Positions 1 to 10,242 of a DNA stretch of 64,000 nt are shown here, piece after piece. A program made the translations under genes and the position numbers. A model generated the notes under the pieces. The model searched no databases and was not told where the DNA came from. It saw nothing but the letters and a program-made list of their open reading frames with translations. Numbering within the stretch: position 1 is the stretch's first letter; each line of letters begins with the position of its first letter. Source of the stretch: Gemmatimonadaceae bacterium (GTDB lineage Bacteria > Gemmatimonadota > Gemmatimonadetes > Gemmatimonadales > Gemmatimonadaceae); assembly GCA_035533755.1 (NCBI GenBank), contig DATLTC010000010.1, positions 62,001 to 126,000 on the forward strand, given 5' to 3'.

Positions 1-51
1 GATGCCGACGCCTTCGCCAAGGTTGAGGATCGTGGAGAGAAGGGAAGCCAT
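1..51 (-). CDS. ABC transporter permease, N-terminal fragment
   Basis: Only the first 17 codons lie in the window, reading in from ATG at 51. The start lies 3 bases beyond the stop of the permease gene upstream of it on the same strand. The visible residues (MASLLSTILNLGEGVGI) resemble the amphipathic N-terminal stretch before the first membrane helix of FtsX/MacB-type permeases. The position at the end of an efflux operon fits a second permease, making a permease heterodimer. The product class is inferred mainly from context. Confidence 0.4.
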   Translation of the reverse strand, partial: MASLLSTILNLGEGVGI

Positions 52-54
52 CCG

Positions 55-1296
55 CTACTCCTGGCGCAGGGCCGCGATCGGGTCGAGCAGGGCGGCGCGG
101 CTGGCCGGATAGACGCCGGCGATGATGCCCACGCCGGCGCCCACCGACACGCCCACCACCACGGACCAGAGCTCGACGGATGCCGGGAGCGGGGTCAGGG
201 CGGAGATCAGCTTGGCGAGGGCGAATCCGAGGGCGACGCCGACGGCGGCGCCGAGCATGGCCAGCGTGGTGCTCTCCACCAGGAACTGGCGCAGGATGTC
301 GCGGCGGCGCGCGCCGAGCGCTTTGCGGATGCCGATCTCGCGGGTGCGTTCGGCCACCGCCACCAGCATGATGTTCATGATCACGATCGCGCCCACCACG
401 AGCCCGATCGCCGGCAGCGCCACGCCCGCCATCACCAGATAGCCCTGGATCTTCTTCCAGAACGCGAGCGCGGAATCGGAGGTCTCGAGCGTGAAGTCGT
501 CCGCCTGCTCAGGGCGCAGGCGGTGCCGGGCCCGCATCACCTCGCGCACCCGCTCCTCGTTGTCGCTGATGCCGGCCTCGGTGGGCGACTGCACGATCAC
601 CGCGTCCACCACGCCGTGCGGATTGAGCAGGCGCTGGATGGGCGCGCGGGCCGGCGCCACGAGGAACCCGTCGAACGACATGCCGAACGCGCTGCCCTGC
701 GTCTCGGCCACGCCGATCACCGAATAGGGCACGCCGGCCACCTTCAGCTCGCGGCCCAGCGGGTTGAGATCGGGGAAGAAGTGGTCCTGGACGTCCTTGC
801 CGATCACGATCACCGGCGACCCGAGGATGTATTCCTGCGGCGACGGCAGGCGTCCCAGGGTCACGCCCATGCGCTTGATCGTGAAATACTGATCGCTCAC
901 GCCGTACGCGGTCACGCGGCGCGGCGTGCCGTACTGCGATTCCACGTTGACGCCGCTCTGGCTGTATTCAGCCCACAGCGTGCCGGTGGCGAGCGACGCC
1001 GCCACCTCGGGCACGTCGTACTCGTAGATGCTCGGGCGCAGGCGCCAGGCGCGGCGCTCCGCCTCGTTCACGTCGCCGATGTTGAGGTTGGGGCGCTGGC
1101 GCAGCTCGAACGAGTTGAGGGCGATGAGCTTGCCCACCAGTTCGTTCTTCATGTAGTTGCCCATGCCGCTCACGATCGAGACCACGGCGATGAGGAACAT
1201 CACGCCGATCATGACGCCGAGCAGCGTGAAGAAGCTCTTGAGCTTCTGGACGCGGATCTGGGCGAAGGCGAGGCGGATGGCTTCGTAGAACGGCAC
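55..1296 (-). CDS. MacB/FtsX-type ABC transporter permease
   Basis: A 413-residue permease with a GTG start. It has an N-terminal membrane helix (about residues 20-45), a large periplasmic MacB-type core domain (about 50-280), and an FtsX domain with three C-terminal helices (about 285-405). The cytoplasmic loop contains ERTREIGIRKALGARRRDI, the usual coupling motif of MacB/LolC-like permeases. In E. coli MacB the ATPase and permease are fused. Here they are separate, and the ATPase is the gene immediately upstream on this strand. It probably moves a periplasmic substrate (peptide, lipid or drug) toward the TolC-like channel encoded in the same operon. The substrate cannot be told from sequence. 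Confidence 0.9.
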   Translation of the reverse strand: MPFYEAIRLAFAQIRVQKLKSFFTLLGVMIGVMFLIAVVSIVSGMGNYMKNELVGKLIALNSFELRQRPNLNIGDVNEAERRAWRLRPSIYEYDVPEVAASLATGTLWAEYSQSGVNVESQYGTPRRVTAYGVSDQYFTIKRMGVTLGRLPSPQEYILGSPVIVIGKDVQDHFFPDLNPLGRELKVAGVPYSVIGVAETQGSAFGMSFDGFLVAPARAPIQRLLNPHGVVDAVIVQSPTEAGISDNEERVREVMRARHRLRPEQADDFTLETSDSALAFWKKIQGYLVMAGVALPAIGLVVGAIVIMNIMLVAVAERTREIGIRKALGARRRDILRQFLVESTTLAMLGAAVGVALGFALAKLISALTPLPASVELWSVVVGVSVGAGVGIIAGVYPASRAALLDPIAALRQE

Positions 1297-1328
1297 GGCG
1301 GGCGGGAGACGGGGGAGCCTTCGAAAGG

Positions 1329-1364
1329 CGCGAGGCGGCGAAGGAGGACCTCCGCCGCCTCGCG
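1329..1364 (-). terminator. Intra-operon GC hairpin
   Basis: A perfect 12-bp inverted repeat (cgcgaggcggcg at 1329-1340, cgccgcctcgcg at 1353-1364) with a 12-base loop sits in the 90-base gap between the ATPase stop and the permease start. There is no T tract on either strand. It may act as a processing or attenuation element that sets the ATPase:permease ratio. Confidence 0.4.
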
Positions 1365-1386
1365 ATGGGGCGCTACGGGCGCGCGG

Positions 1387-2177
<791 letters not shown>

Positions 2178-2181
<4 letters not shown>

Positions 2182-3464
2182 TGGGACCCCGCCTGAGGTT
2201 TCTTGGTGTCGACCTTGGTTTCCTTCACCACCATGCCGTCCTTCAGGTCGCGAATGGCCTGATAGGTGCCGGCCACGATGCGCTCACCCTGCTTGAGCCC
2301 GTCCAGGACCTCGAAGTCCTTCTCGCCGGCGATCCCTACCTTTACGGGGCGGAACGTCACTTTGTTGTCGGACCCCACCACGAACACCCCTTCCACATCC
2401 TTCTTGCCCACGTCGACCTTGGGCTTGGGCTTGCCCAGGCCGACCGCCGTGTCGGCGTTCTGCAGCGACTGGTTCTCCCGCACCGTGAGGGCGATGATGG
2501 GGATGGCCAGCGCGTTCTTCCGCGTGTCGGTGATGACCTTGGCCGTGGTCGAGAAGTCCGGCCGCGTGTCCTGGGGCACGTTCAACAGGCGGATCGTGAC
2601 CTCGTAATCTACCGCCTGGTCGCTGCTGGTGGCCGTGGCGGTGGCGCCGGTGACCGAGCTGTTGGCGATCTCGGTGACCCGGCCCAGGAAGGTGGTGTCC
2701 GGGAAGGCGTCGATCTGGACGACGGCCGAATCGCCGACCGCGATGCGCGCCACGTCGGTCTCATCCACCTTGACCTTGGTCTCGAGGTCGGACATGTCGC
2801 TGATCGTGAGCAGCGTGGCGGCGTCCTTGTTCAGCGTTCCCTGAATGGCCGTCTCACCCGCTTCGACGTTGAGCCGCGTGACGCGGCCCGACATCGGCGC
2901 GTAGATCGTGGTCTTGTTGAGCGACGACTGCGCGTTCTCGAGCGACGCCTGGGCCTGGTCCACCTGGTGGCCCGAGGCCTCGAGCATGGCCTGGTTCACG
3001 TCCACGGCGGTCTTGAGCTGGTCCAGCGACTCGGGCGACACGAACTGGGCGTTGGCCTTCTTGAGCTGCAGCGAGCGGTCGTAGGCCTTCTGGGCCTGGA
3101 TCAGGTTGGCCTTGGCCTGTTCCTGGGCCGCCTTGGCCGACGCCACGTTGGCTTCCCATTGCTTGACCGTGGCCTGGGCGAGCGACGGGTCGATCTGGAG
3201 CAGGAACTGCCCCTTGGTCACCATGTCGCCCTCCTTCACGGCGAGCTTGGTGATCTTGCCCGAGACATCGGAACTGAGGTCCACCTTGGTGTGCGGGCTC
3301 ACCTGGCCGCTGGCCGTCACCGAGGCCACCAGATTCATGCGCTGCACCGGCTCGATGCGCACGAAGACGCCCGCATTGGACTTCTTGGCGGCCGCGGCGG
3401 CGATGATGCCGCCGAGGGCGAGGACGACGACACCGCCGATGGTCAACTTCACGCGCTTGGTCAT
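2178..3464 (-). CDS. HlyD/MacA-type periplasmic adaptor subunit
   Basis: A 428-residue membrane-fusion protein. An N-terminal membrane anchor (about residues 7-27) is followed by the first biotinyl-lipoyl half ([14 protein letters not shown]), a long alpha-helical hairpin (about 100-190) and the second lipoyl half ([16 protein letters not shown]). Beta-barrel and membrane-proximal domains follow. It should bridge the inner-membrane ABC proteins and the TolC-like channel in the periplasm. It lies 15 bases downstream of the TolC-like gene and overlaps the ATPase gene by 4 bases. The Lys-rich tail after residue 410 is poorly conserved in such proteins. The family is confident, the cargo unknown. 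Confidence 0.92.
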
Positions 3465-3479
3465 GGAGGTCCTCAGGGG

Positions 3480-4955
3480 CTATCGGAGGGGGCGCCCCAC
3501 CGCGTTTTCCAGCGCGGCGAAGGCCCGATGATAATCATAGACGGAATTCAGCCGGTCCACCTGCGCCTGCACGAACGTGCCGTGCGCGGTGGTCACGTCC
3601 AGGTACGTGGCCTGGCCCACGCGGTACCGCTCCTCTGCATACTGGAACTCTTCACGCGCCTTGTCGGCGTTCTGCTGGCGGAGGCCGATGGTTTTGGACG
3701 CGAGCTGCAGGTTGAGGAACGCCTGCGTGACGTTGGTCCGCGTGGCCAGCTCCTGCGCCTTCACGTTGTACGCCGCCGCTTCCTTCTGCGCGATGGCCTG
3801 CTGCACGCTCTGCTCGCGGTTGAAGCCGTCGAAGATGGGCAGCGACAGCCCGGCCGAGACGGACAGCGGCGAGCGCGTGAACTTGAACGGGAAAACGCTG
3901 TTGCCGCTGCGGATGCTCTGGATCTCGGCGCCGGTGAGCGTGGCCGAGCCGCACGGATACGCCCCCAGCCCCACCGCCGTGCGGATCGAGTCGGTCTGCA
4001 GACAGCCGTTGTAGCTGCCCATGGCGGCCGCCTGCGCGCGTCCCACGAGGTACTCGGAGTTGGTGTACTGATACGCATTGCCGCCCCACCCGGTGCTCAC
4101 CGTGAGCGTGGGTGTGTAGCGCGACCGCGCCGTGCTCACGCCCAGGACGGCCGCGCGCTCCTGCGAGCGCAGCGCCCGGATGGCCGGGTTCTGCCCGCGC
4201 GCCATGTCGAGCAGCGAGTCGAGCGAGAAGTGGGGCGTCTCGATGGCGAATGTGGTGGTGAGGTCGACGCCGCCCGGCGGTTCCGGCACGCCGATCTGCT
4301 GGTACAGCGTGACCTTGGCCACCTCGACGCTGTTGTGCGCCGTGAGGGCCGCGATCTGCGCCTGGCCCAGCGCCACCTCGGCGCTGCGCACGTCGAGAAT
4401 CGTGCCCTGTCCCACCGCCATCTTGGCGTTGGCCAGGTCGAGCTGCCCCTGGGCGGTGATCACCAGCGTGTCCTGGAGCGCGGCGTTGGCCTGCGCGCCA
4501 AGCGCGTTGAGGTAGGCCGTGGTCACGTTGGCGCGGACGATCTCCGCCTCGCCCGTGATGTTGGCCTCGGTGGCGTCGCGGTTGGCCTTCTGGAACTTGG
4601 GGTCCATGAACGACGCCGCGCTCAGGCTGTAGTTCACGCCCACGTTGTAGTGCGACGTCATGGCGTCGGACGAGCCGCTGAACGTGAGGCCGTTGAACAC
4701 CTGGCTGCCGGCCTGCTGGTACCCGACGCCGAACGATGAACTGACCGTGGGCAGAAACGCGCCGTACGCGGTGCGCACCGCGGCGTCGGCCGACCGCCGG
4801 CCGGTGGCCATCTGCAGGTACGTGGGGTTGCTCTGCCTGGCGAGCGCGACCGCTTGCTCGAGAGACAGGGGCGTGCTGGCGGCGGGAGGCGCCCCCTGGG
4901 CGGCCGCCACCTGACCGACAAGCGCGAGCAGCGCTGCAGACACCGAAAAACGCAT
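3480..4955 (-). CDS. TolC-family outer membrane efflux protein
   Basis: 491 residues, the usual length for the family. A signal peptide ends near AAAQG (about residue 20). The two outer-membrane efflux repeats (about 35-240 and 255-485) carry the typical coiled-coil heptads, for example LDLANAKMAVGQGTILDV and EEFQYAEERYRVGQATYLDV, which are visibly the same repeat. It is the first gene of the operon that continues with the adaptor, ATPase and permease(s), so it forms the outer-membrane exit duct. A two-cysteine insertion near residues 315-335 (GCLQTDS, YPCGS) between beta strands may form a disulphide in the extracellular or periplasmic loop. Confidence 0.92.
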   Translation of the reverse strand: MRFSVSAALLALVGQVAAAQGAPPAASTPLSLEQAVALARQSNPTYLQMATGRRSADAAVRTAYGAFLPTVSSSFGVGYQQAGSQVFNGLTFSGSSDAMTSHYNVGVNYSLSAASFMDPKFQKANRDATEANITGEAEIVRANVTTAYLNALGAQANAALQDTLVITAQGQLDLANAKMAVGQGTILDVRSAEVALGQAQIAALTAHNSVEVAKVTLYQQIGVPEPPGGVDLTTTFAIETPHFSLDSLLDMARGQNPAIRALRSQERAAVLGVSTARSRYTPTLTVSTGWGGNAYQYTNSEYLVGRAQAAAMGSYNGCLQTDSIRTAVGLGAYPCGSATLTGAEIQSIRSGNSVFPFKFTRSPLSVSAGLSLPIFDGFNREQSVQQAIAQKEAAAYNVKAQELATRTNVTQAFLNLQLASKTIGLRQQNADKAREEFQYAEERYRVGQATYLDVTTAHGTFVQAQVDRLNSVYDYHRAFAALENAVGRPLR

Positions 4956-5084
4956 CGAGAAGGGATCCTGTGGTGAGGGTCAGCCTGCCGTACGGCGAGG
5001 GGCCGGCCGTGGTTTCAAGACGGCCCTGCCGCACGCGTTAGACACCGCGCGCGGCACCTCCGATGTCACGATGCGCCGGCCGCG

Positions 5085-5777
5085 TCAGCGCGGCAGGTCG
5101 TCTCGCTGAGCCACGAGGCCCTGGGCGGCAATGGTGACGCGGAGCAGGTGCCCCTGCGCGTCCACCCAGATGTCCCGGGTCGCGCCATTGCCGCCGACCA
5201 GCGCGTAGTGCCGGGCGCCGACCGTGCTGCGTCCCACGCGGATCGACTCCTGGCCTCGTTCCTCGAATCGCAATGTAGCCTGTGTACCGGCCCTGGGATC
5301 GATGGCCGCGAACGACGCCGGGTGGGGGGCGAGGGTGGCGAAGTAGTAGGGGTCGAACGCGCTCGCGTCGAGGGCGAGCGGGTGGTCGCCCATCACGTAG
5401 TCGCGGGCCGCTTCCCCGTGGACGGTGCGCACCAGCGTGCTGAACCGCCCCGGGCGGCCGCTGCCGTCCACGTGCGACACGACCTGGCTCTGGCCGGGGA
5501 CGTGCACCTCCACCTCGTACGTGAGCGGCGCCCCGGCGGAATCGGTGGTCAGGCGGAGCGTGAGGCGGTTGGCGTCGAACGAGATCGTGGCCGTGGCGCG
5601 ATACGCCTGCCCGCCCACGCCGGCGGCGCGCACGATGCGGTACGCCTCCCGCCCCACCGGGGCGCCGTTGCGCGTGATCACCAGCGTACCCTCGTCCACC
5701 AGGCTTTCCTGCGCCATGGCGGTGGCGTGCACGGACGCGGTGAGGGCCAGAACGAGCGCGAGCGGGACCAGTCGCAT
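5085..5777 (-). CDS. Secreted protein of unknown function
   Basis: 230 residues starting at ATG 5777. The frame is open further upstream, but the segment MRLVPLALVLALTASVHA is a clear Sec signal peptide, so this start is preferred. The mature part begins near QESLVDEGTLVITRNG and is an all-beta lipocalin or DUF3108-like sequence with no recognisable catalytic residues. Periplasmic localisation is predicted. It lies 32 bases downstream of the creatininase-like gene on the same strand, so the two may be co-transcribed. No function is assigned. Confidence 0.75.
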   Translation of the reverse strand: MRLVPLALVLALTASVHATAMAQESLVDEGTLVITRNGAPVGREAYRIVRAAGVGGQAYRATATISFDANRLTLRLTTDSAGAPLTYEVEVHVPGQSQVVSHVDGSGRPGRFSTLVRTVHGEAARDYVMGDHPLALDASAFDPYYFATLAPHPASFAAIDPRAGTQATLRFEERGQESIRVGRSTVGARHYALVGGNGATRDIWVDAQGHLLRVTIAAQGLVAQRDDLPR

Positions 5778-5809
5778 ACGTGGAGGGTACCCAGACAGGG
5801 GGGTCGGGT

Positions 5810-6553
5810 TCAAGGCGTCCCGGCCGGCGCGCCGAATACGCGCTCCCGGACCCGGTTCCGGATCCGCTCGTACAGCAGGCGTCCCTTGGCGGCCGTTGCC
5901 AGGGTGGGTCTGCCGATTGAGCCCGGGCTCTCCCCGGGTACCTTCAACCATCCGCGACGGTACCGTCGCAGCTCGTCGGCCGACATCGTATAATCCTGCG
6001 CCAGCGACATTTGCACCAGTTCCGGCGCGAGGTACAGCAGGAGCGACGTGTCCACCTCATCCCCGTGCATGGGTTCCAGCTGCCCTTCCAGCAGGTCGCT
6101 GAACTCCAGACCGAATATGTTCACCGCCCGCAGCCGCGCGCCCGACGTGATGACGGTCTCCAGCGCTTCCAGATGGGGATCGTGCTCGTGCGCGGTGAGC
6201 AGCACGAATTCGCGCACGCCCTCCGCCTCCCACGAGTCGATGAGGTCGTTCATGGTGCGGTGGAGCGTCTTGCGGCGCACCGACGCATTGCCGGCAAATC
6301 GCCGCGCCGTGGCCACGTTCACCCCGTACTCGATGGTGGGGGCGCGGAGCACCCCGAACTCGGTGGACAGGTCGTCGGCCAGGCGCTCGGCGATGATCGT
6401 GTCGCTGCCAAGGGGCAGGTGGGGGCCGTGTTGCTCGCAGGTGCCCACCGGCACGATGAGCCGCGGGTCAGCGGCCAGTGTGGCCGCCACCTCGGCGGGA
6501 CGCATTTCCTTGAGTCGCCGCGGACGCGGGACACCGGCGTATGTGGGACTCAT
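5810..6553 (-). CDS. Creatininase-family metal-dependent amidohydrolase
   Basis: 247 residues matching the creatininase fold. The N-terminal metal motif is intact (EQHGPHLPLGSD, residues about 40-51, supplying Glu, His and Asp ligands), and HGDEVDTS near residue 164 corresponds to the family HAGExETS segment. The usual central NGHGGN or GHYEN motif is replaced by LTAHEHDPH. Known members open cyclic amides (creatinine), or act in riboflavin or mycofactocin pathways, and the substrate here is unknown. The gene is divergent from the large sensor kinase with only 16 bases between the starts, so promoters must overlap coding sequence. Confidence 0.85.
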   Translation of the reverse strand: MSPTYAGVPRPRRLKEMRPAEVAATLAADPRLIVPVGTCEQHGPHLPLGSDTIIAERLADDLSTEFGVLRAPTIEYGVNVATARRFAGNASVRRKTLHRTMNDLIDSWEAEGVREFVLLTAHEHDPHLEALETVITSGARLRAVNIFGLEFSDLLEGQLEPMHGDEVDTSLLLYLAPELVQMSLAQDYTMSADELRRYRRGWLKVPGESPGSIGRPTLATAAKGRLLYERIRNRVRERVFGAPAGTP

Positions 6554-6569
6554 CGGATGGAGGTGAGCG

Positions 6570-9500
6570 GTGACGGCCGCGCGCGCTGACCGGCTGCGCG
6601 CGGCCTACTGGCCGGTGGCCGCGGCCCTGGCGCTGGTTGCCGCCTGCCAATGGCTTAACGGTACGAGCGTAGAGTACCTCGTGGCCGCGGCCCTCGCCAC
6701 CGCAGGCGCCGCGGCGGGGCTCCGGACGATCCCGGGAAGCGGGCGCCTGTGGGCCTCGGTGTCCACGGCGGCGCTGGTGCTGGTGGTGGGGCTGGCCGGC
6801 GTCGCGCAGTGGAAGCTGTACGGCATCGACAACCGGTGGCCCTCGGTACGCTCGGCCCTCAACGCCGATGCCCTGGCGGCCCTGGATGGCCGGGTGGACC
6901 AGGCGGCGTCGGACCTCCAGGCCTCGGCCCAACGGGCGCTCGACGCGCCGCTCGACACCGCGGCAGCGTTCGGCGCCCTGGCGTCGGTCGTCCCTCCGCG
7001 CGGGGATGCCGGCGTGGTGCTGTACCAGGGGGGCGAGCCGATGGCGTGGGCGGGCCGTATCCACGTGCGCACGGACTCGCTCCACGAGACGATCGGCGTG
7101 GCGCGCAGTGCGTTCTACACCAGCCTCTATGCGGTGGCGGTGCGCGGGACGCGGCGGGCCGTGGCCACCGAGTTGCTGGACGCCACGCCGCCGGCCGACC
7201 GGCTCAGCGCGCCGATCGCGGGCGAGATCGCGAAGCTCGTGGGCATCCCGGGGTTCGAGTTCTCCACCGCGCCGGCCGCGGCCGACATGGTGGAGTGGCA
7301 GGCGTTGCGCGCGCGCGCGCAGCTTCTCGTGTACGCGCGGCCGGCGCCGGTGACCCAAGCGGCGCTGCGGCTGGAGACGCTGGAGCGCGCGCGCCTGGCG
7401 GTGGCGCTGGCGGCGGCCATTGCGCTGGCCTGCTTCCTGGTGGGCACATGGCGCGTGGGGCGGCTGTTCCGGTGGCGCCTGGCGGCGGTGGCGGTGGCGC
7501 TCACCTGCACGGCGCTGGTGCCGCTGGGGGCTTTCTCCAACTATTCGCGACTGTTCGATCCGGCGCTGTACTACACGGAGATCGGCGGGGCGCTCACCGC
7601 CAACGCGGGAGCGTTGATCATCACCGGCGTGCTCACCCTGCTCATCCTGCTGGCGGCCGTGCGCCGGCTGGCGCGCGGCCGTCCACGCTGGTGGTGGGGG
7701 CTGGCGGTGCTGGTGATCGCGGGGTTGGGACCGTTCCTCATGCGCGATCTGGCGCGGGGCATCGCGATTCCGGCGTACGGCGTGAATCCGTCCCTGTGGA
7801 TGATCTGGGAGGTGCCGATCTTCCTGGCCGGGACGGCGGTGCTCCTGGCGGGCGCGGCGGCGGGCAGCCTGGCGCTGCGGCCGAGCCGCGGCCTCACGCC
7901 GTGGGCGGGGCCGGCGCTGGCGGCGCTGGCGGCGATCCTGGGCCCGGTCACGTGGGAATCCTCGGGGCGGTGGCCCTGGTGGTATCCCATTCCGTGGATC
8001 GTCGCGATCGGCGCGCTGGCGCTCGCGCGGCGGTCGCGGGCCATCGTGTCCAGCGTGGCCACGGTGGCGGCGCTGGGCGCCGCGACGCTCGTGTGGGGGG
8101 CCACGACGCGCGGGCGCGTGGCGCTGGCCGAACGGGACGTGCGGGGCCTGAGCGAGATCGATCCGTACGTGGTGTCGCTGCTCTCGCGGTTCGCGGCGAG
8201 CGTTCACCTGGCCGGTACGCCCGAGGCGTCGCGCCGGTGGCTGCTCCGCGCGTACGCCACGTCGTCGCTGGCGCCGGCCGGATTCCCGGTGTGGCTGTCG
8301 GTGTGGAAGTCGGATTCGGCGCCGGCGGCCACGCTTCCCGCGGCCGCGTTCGACGTGCCGCTCGATCAGGTGCGGTCCATCGTCGCCCAGGCGCTGCGTG
8401 CCGACACGGCGGTGGAGTATCCGCTCATCGCCGAGCCGGCCGTGGAGGTGGGGATGGCGCTGCCCACCGACAGCGGCGTGGTGGTGGTGGTGGCGTCGTC
8501 GCGCACGCGGCTCATCGCCGCCGATCCGTTCGCCAAGCTGCTCGGCATCGACCAACCGCCCGAGGCGGAGCCGCCGTACACGCTACAGCTGGCCGAAGCG
8601 CCGCTGCGCGTGCCGCTGGGTCCGCCGCGCGTGGCGTGGCGCCGCGAGGGCACGGCGCTGCACGGCGACTGGGCGGCCCGCACGGGGCTGGGCGCGTCGC
8701 GCGTGCACGTGGAAGTGGAGTTGCGCTCGGTGGGGGCCCTCGTGCAGCGCGGCGCGCTGGTGGTGCTGGGCGATCTGGCCATCGTGGGCCTGATCTGGCT
8801 GGTGAGCGTGATGGCCGATGGCGCCGTGGGCCGGTGGCTGCGCGACCGGCAGCGCCGCTGGCGGCGCAGCTATCGCACGCAACTCACGCTGGCGCTGTTC
8901 GCGTTCTTCCTCATTCCCGCCGTCGCGTTCGCGGCGTGGTCGTACCAGCAACTGGCCTCCGACGCCGCGCAGAGCCGCGAGTTGCTGGTGGCGGCCACCC
9001 TGCGCGCGGTGGCGCCGGTGTCCGACGAGCGGGCATGGCTGGCGAGCGAGAGCGGGCGCGTGCAGGCGCCGCTGTTCCTGTATCGCAGCGGGGAGTTGGT
9101 GGGGGCCAGCGATTCGCTGCTCGCCGCGCTCGCGCCCATGGGACGGTTCCTCCAGCCCGACATGCAGATGGCGCTCGTGGTGCGCGACGAGGTGTCGGAG
9201 AGCCGCGACGTGCACCTGGGGGCGTCGCACGCTTTGTTCGGGTTCCGCGCCGTGGACGATCCCGCGGGTCCGGCCGTGATCGCCGCTCCGGCGCGCGCCG
9301 ACGACGTGCCGCTGGAGCGCCGGCGCCGCGACCTCGTGATCCTGGTGATGTTCTCCACGGCCGCCGGCGCGTTGGCGGCGTTCTGGCTGAGCGGGATCGC
9401 GGCGCGCACGCTGGCCGGCCCCATCCGGTCGCTGCGCCAGGCGGCGCTCACCCTGGCGGCGGGCGGGCGCGCGCCGGTGCTGGAGCGCAACCCGACGGAG

Positions 9501-10241
9501 GAGTTCCGCCCGGTGTTCAACGCGTTCCAGCGCATGGCCAGCGATCTCGAAGCGAGCCGCGCCGCCACGGCGCACGCCGAGCGCGTGCTGGCGTGGGGCG
9601 AGATGGCGCGCCAGGTGGCGCACGAGATCAAGAACCCGCTCACGCCCATCCGGTTGGGGGTGCAGCATCTGCGCCGGGCGCGCGCCGACAAGCGGGTGGA
9701 CTTCGATCGGGTGCTGGACGAGAACGTGGAGCGCATTCTCGCCGAGATCGACCACCTGGACGAGATCGCGCGGGCGTTCAGCCGCTACGGGGCGGCGCCG
9801 CACGAGCGGCCGCCGGTGGAGGACACCGACGTCGCCGCGGTGGTGCGGGATCTGATCGGGCTGGAGCGCATGGGCGAGGGCAATGTCCGCTGGGCGCTGG
9901 AGGGGGCCGAGGCGCGGTGCCTGGCGGCGGCGCAGCGCGACGAATTGCGCGAGGTGCTGCTCAACATCTACGAGAACGCGCGGCTGGCGGGCGCGGCCAC
10001 GATCACCACCACGCTGTCCCGCAATGGGACGGTGACGATCGAGGTGCGCGACGACGGGCACGGGATCGCGCCCGAGGTCCTGCCGCGCATCTTCGAGCCG
10101 CACTTCTCCACGCGCACGAGCGGGAGCGGGCTCGGGTTGGCGATCAGCCGCCAGCTCATCGAAGGGTGGGACGGGACGATCGACGTGGCGAGCGTCGTCG
10201 GCCGGGGCACCACGGTGCGCATCGTCCTCCGGCCGGCGTGA
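6570..10241 (+). CDS. Large multi-pass sensor histidine kinase, NtrY-like
   Basis: A 1223-residue kinase, much longer than typical NtrY (about 750). GTG start at 6570 behind an SD-like GGAGGTGAG at 6559-6567. The N-terminal two thirds contain many hydrophobic helices (clusters near residues 10-75, 275-420, 440-520 and around 730-790) with extracytoplasmic segments between them. A HAMP-like region follows (LAGPIRSLRQAALTLAAGG). The catalytic part has a HisKA box with H1018 (ARQVAHEIKNPLTPI), an N box (LLNIYENARLAGA), G1 (DDGHGIAPE), F (IFEPHFSTR) and G2 (SGSGLGLAISRQL). No response regulator is adjacent. An NtrC-type regulator lies 26 kb downstream and is a candidate partner only. Confidence 0.9.
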   Translation: MTAARADRLRAAYWPVAAALALVAACQWLNGTSVEYLVAAALATAGAAAGLRTIPGSGRLWASVSTAALVLVVGLAGVAQWKLYGIDNRWPSVRSALNADALAALDGRVDQAASDLQASAQRALDAPLDTAAAFGALASVVPPRGDAGVVLYQGGEPMAWAGRIHVRTDSLHETIGVARSAFYTSLYAVAVRGTRRAVATELLDATPPADRLSAPIAGEIAKLVGIPGFEFSTAPAAADMVEWQALRARAQLLVYARPAPVTQAALRLETLERARLAVALAAAIALACFLVGTWRVGRLFRWRLAAVAVALTCTALVPLGAFSNYSRLFDPALYYTEIGGALTANAGALIITGVLTLLILLAAVRRLARGRPRWWWGLAVLVIAGLGPFLMRDLARGIAIPAYGVNPSLWMIWEVPIFLAGTAVLLAGAAAGSLALRPSRGLTPWAGPALAALAAILGPVTWESSGRWPWWYPIPWIVAIGALALARRSRAIVSSVATVAALGAATLVWGATTRGRVALAERDVRGLSEIDPYVVSLLSRFAASVHLAGTPEASRRWLLRAYATSSLAPAGFPVWLSVWKSDSAPAATLPAAAFDVPLDQVRSIVAQALRADTAVEYPLIAEPAVEVGMALPTDSGVVVVVASSRTRLIAADPFAKLLGIDQPPEAEPPYTLQLAEAPLRVPLGPPRVAWRREGTALHGDWAARTGLGASRVHVEVELRSVGALVQRGALVVLGDLAIVGLIWLVSVMADGAVGRWLRDRQRRWRRSYRTQLTLALFAFFLIPAVAFAAWSYQQLASDAAQSRELLVAATLRAVAPVSDERAWLASESGRVQAPLFLYRSGELVGASDSLLAALAPMGRFLQPDMQMALVVRDEVSESRDVHLGASHALFGFRAVDDPAGPAVIAAPARADDVPLERRRRDLVILVMFSTAAGALAAFWLSGIAARTLAGPIRSLRQAALTLAAGGRAPVLERNPTEEFRPVFNAFQRMASDLEASRAATAHAERVLAWGEMARQVAHEIKNPLTPIRLGVQHLRRARADKRVDFDRVLDENVERILAEIDHLDEIARAFSRYGAAPHERPPVEDTDVAAVVRDLIGLERMGEGNVRWALEGAEARCLAAAQRDELREVLLNIYENARLAGAATITTTLSRNGTVTIEVRDDGHGIAPEVLPRIFEPHFSTRTSGSGLGLAISRQLIEGWDGTIDVASVVGRGTTVRIVLRPA

Positions 10242-10242
10242 G

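Noticed and set aside
5778-5951. N-terminal extension of the secreted protein ending at 5085
   Set aside because: The extension is Gly/Arg/Pro-rich, overlaps the creatininase gene and would bury the clear signal peptide.
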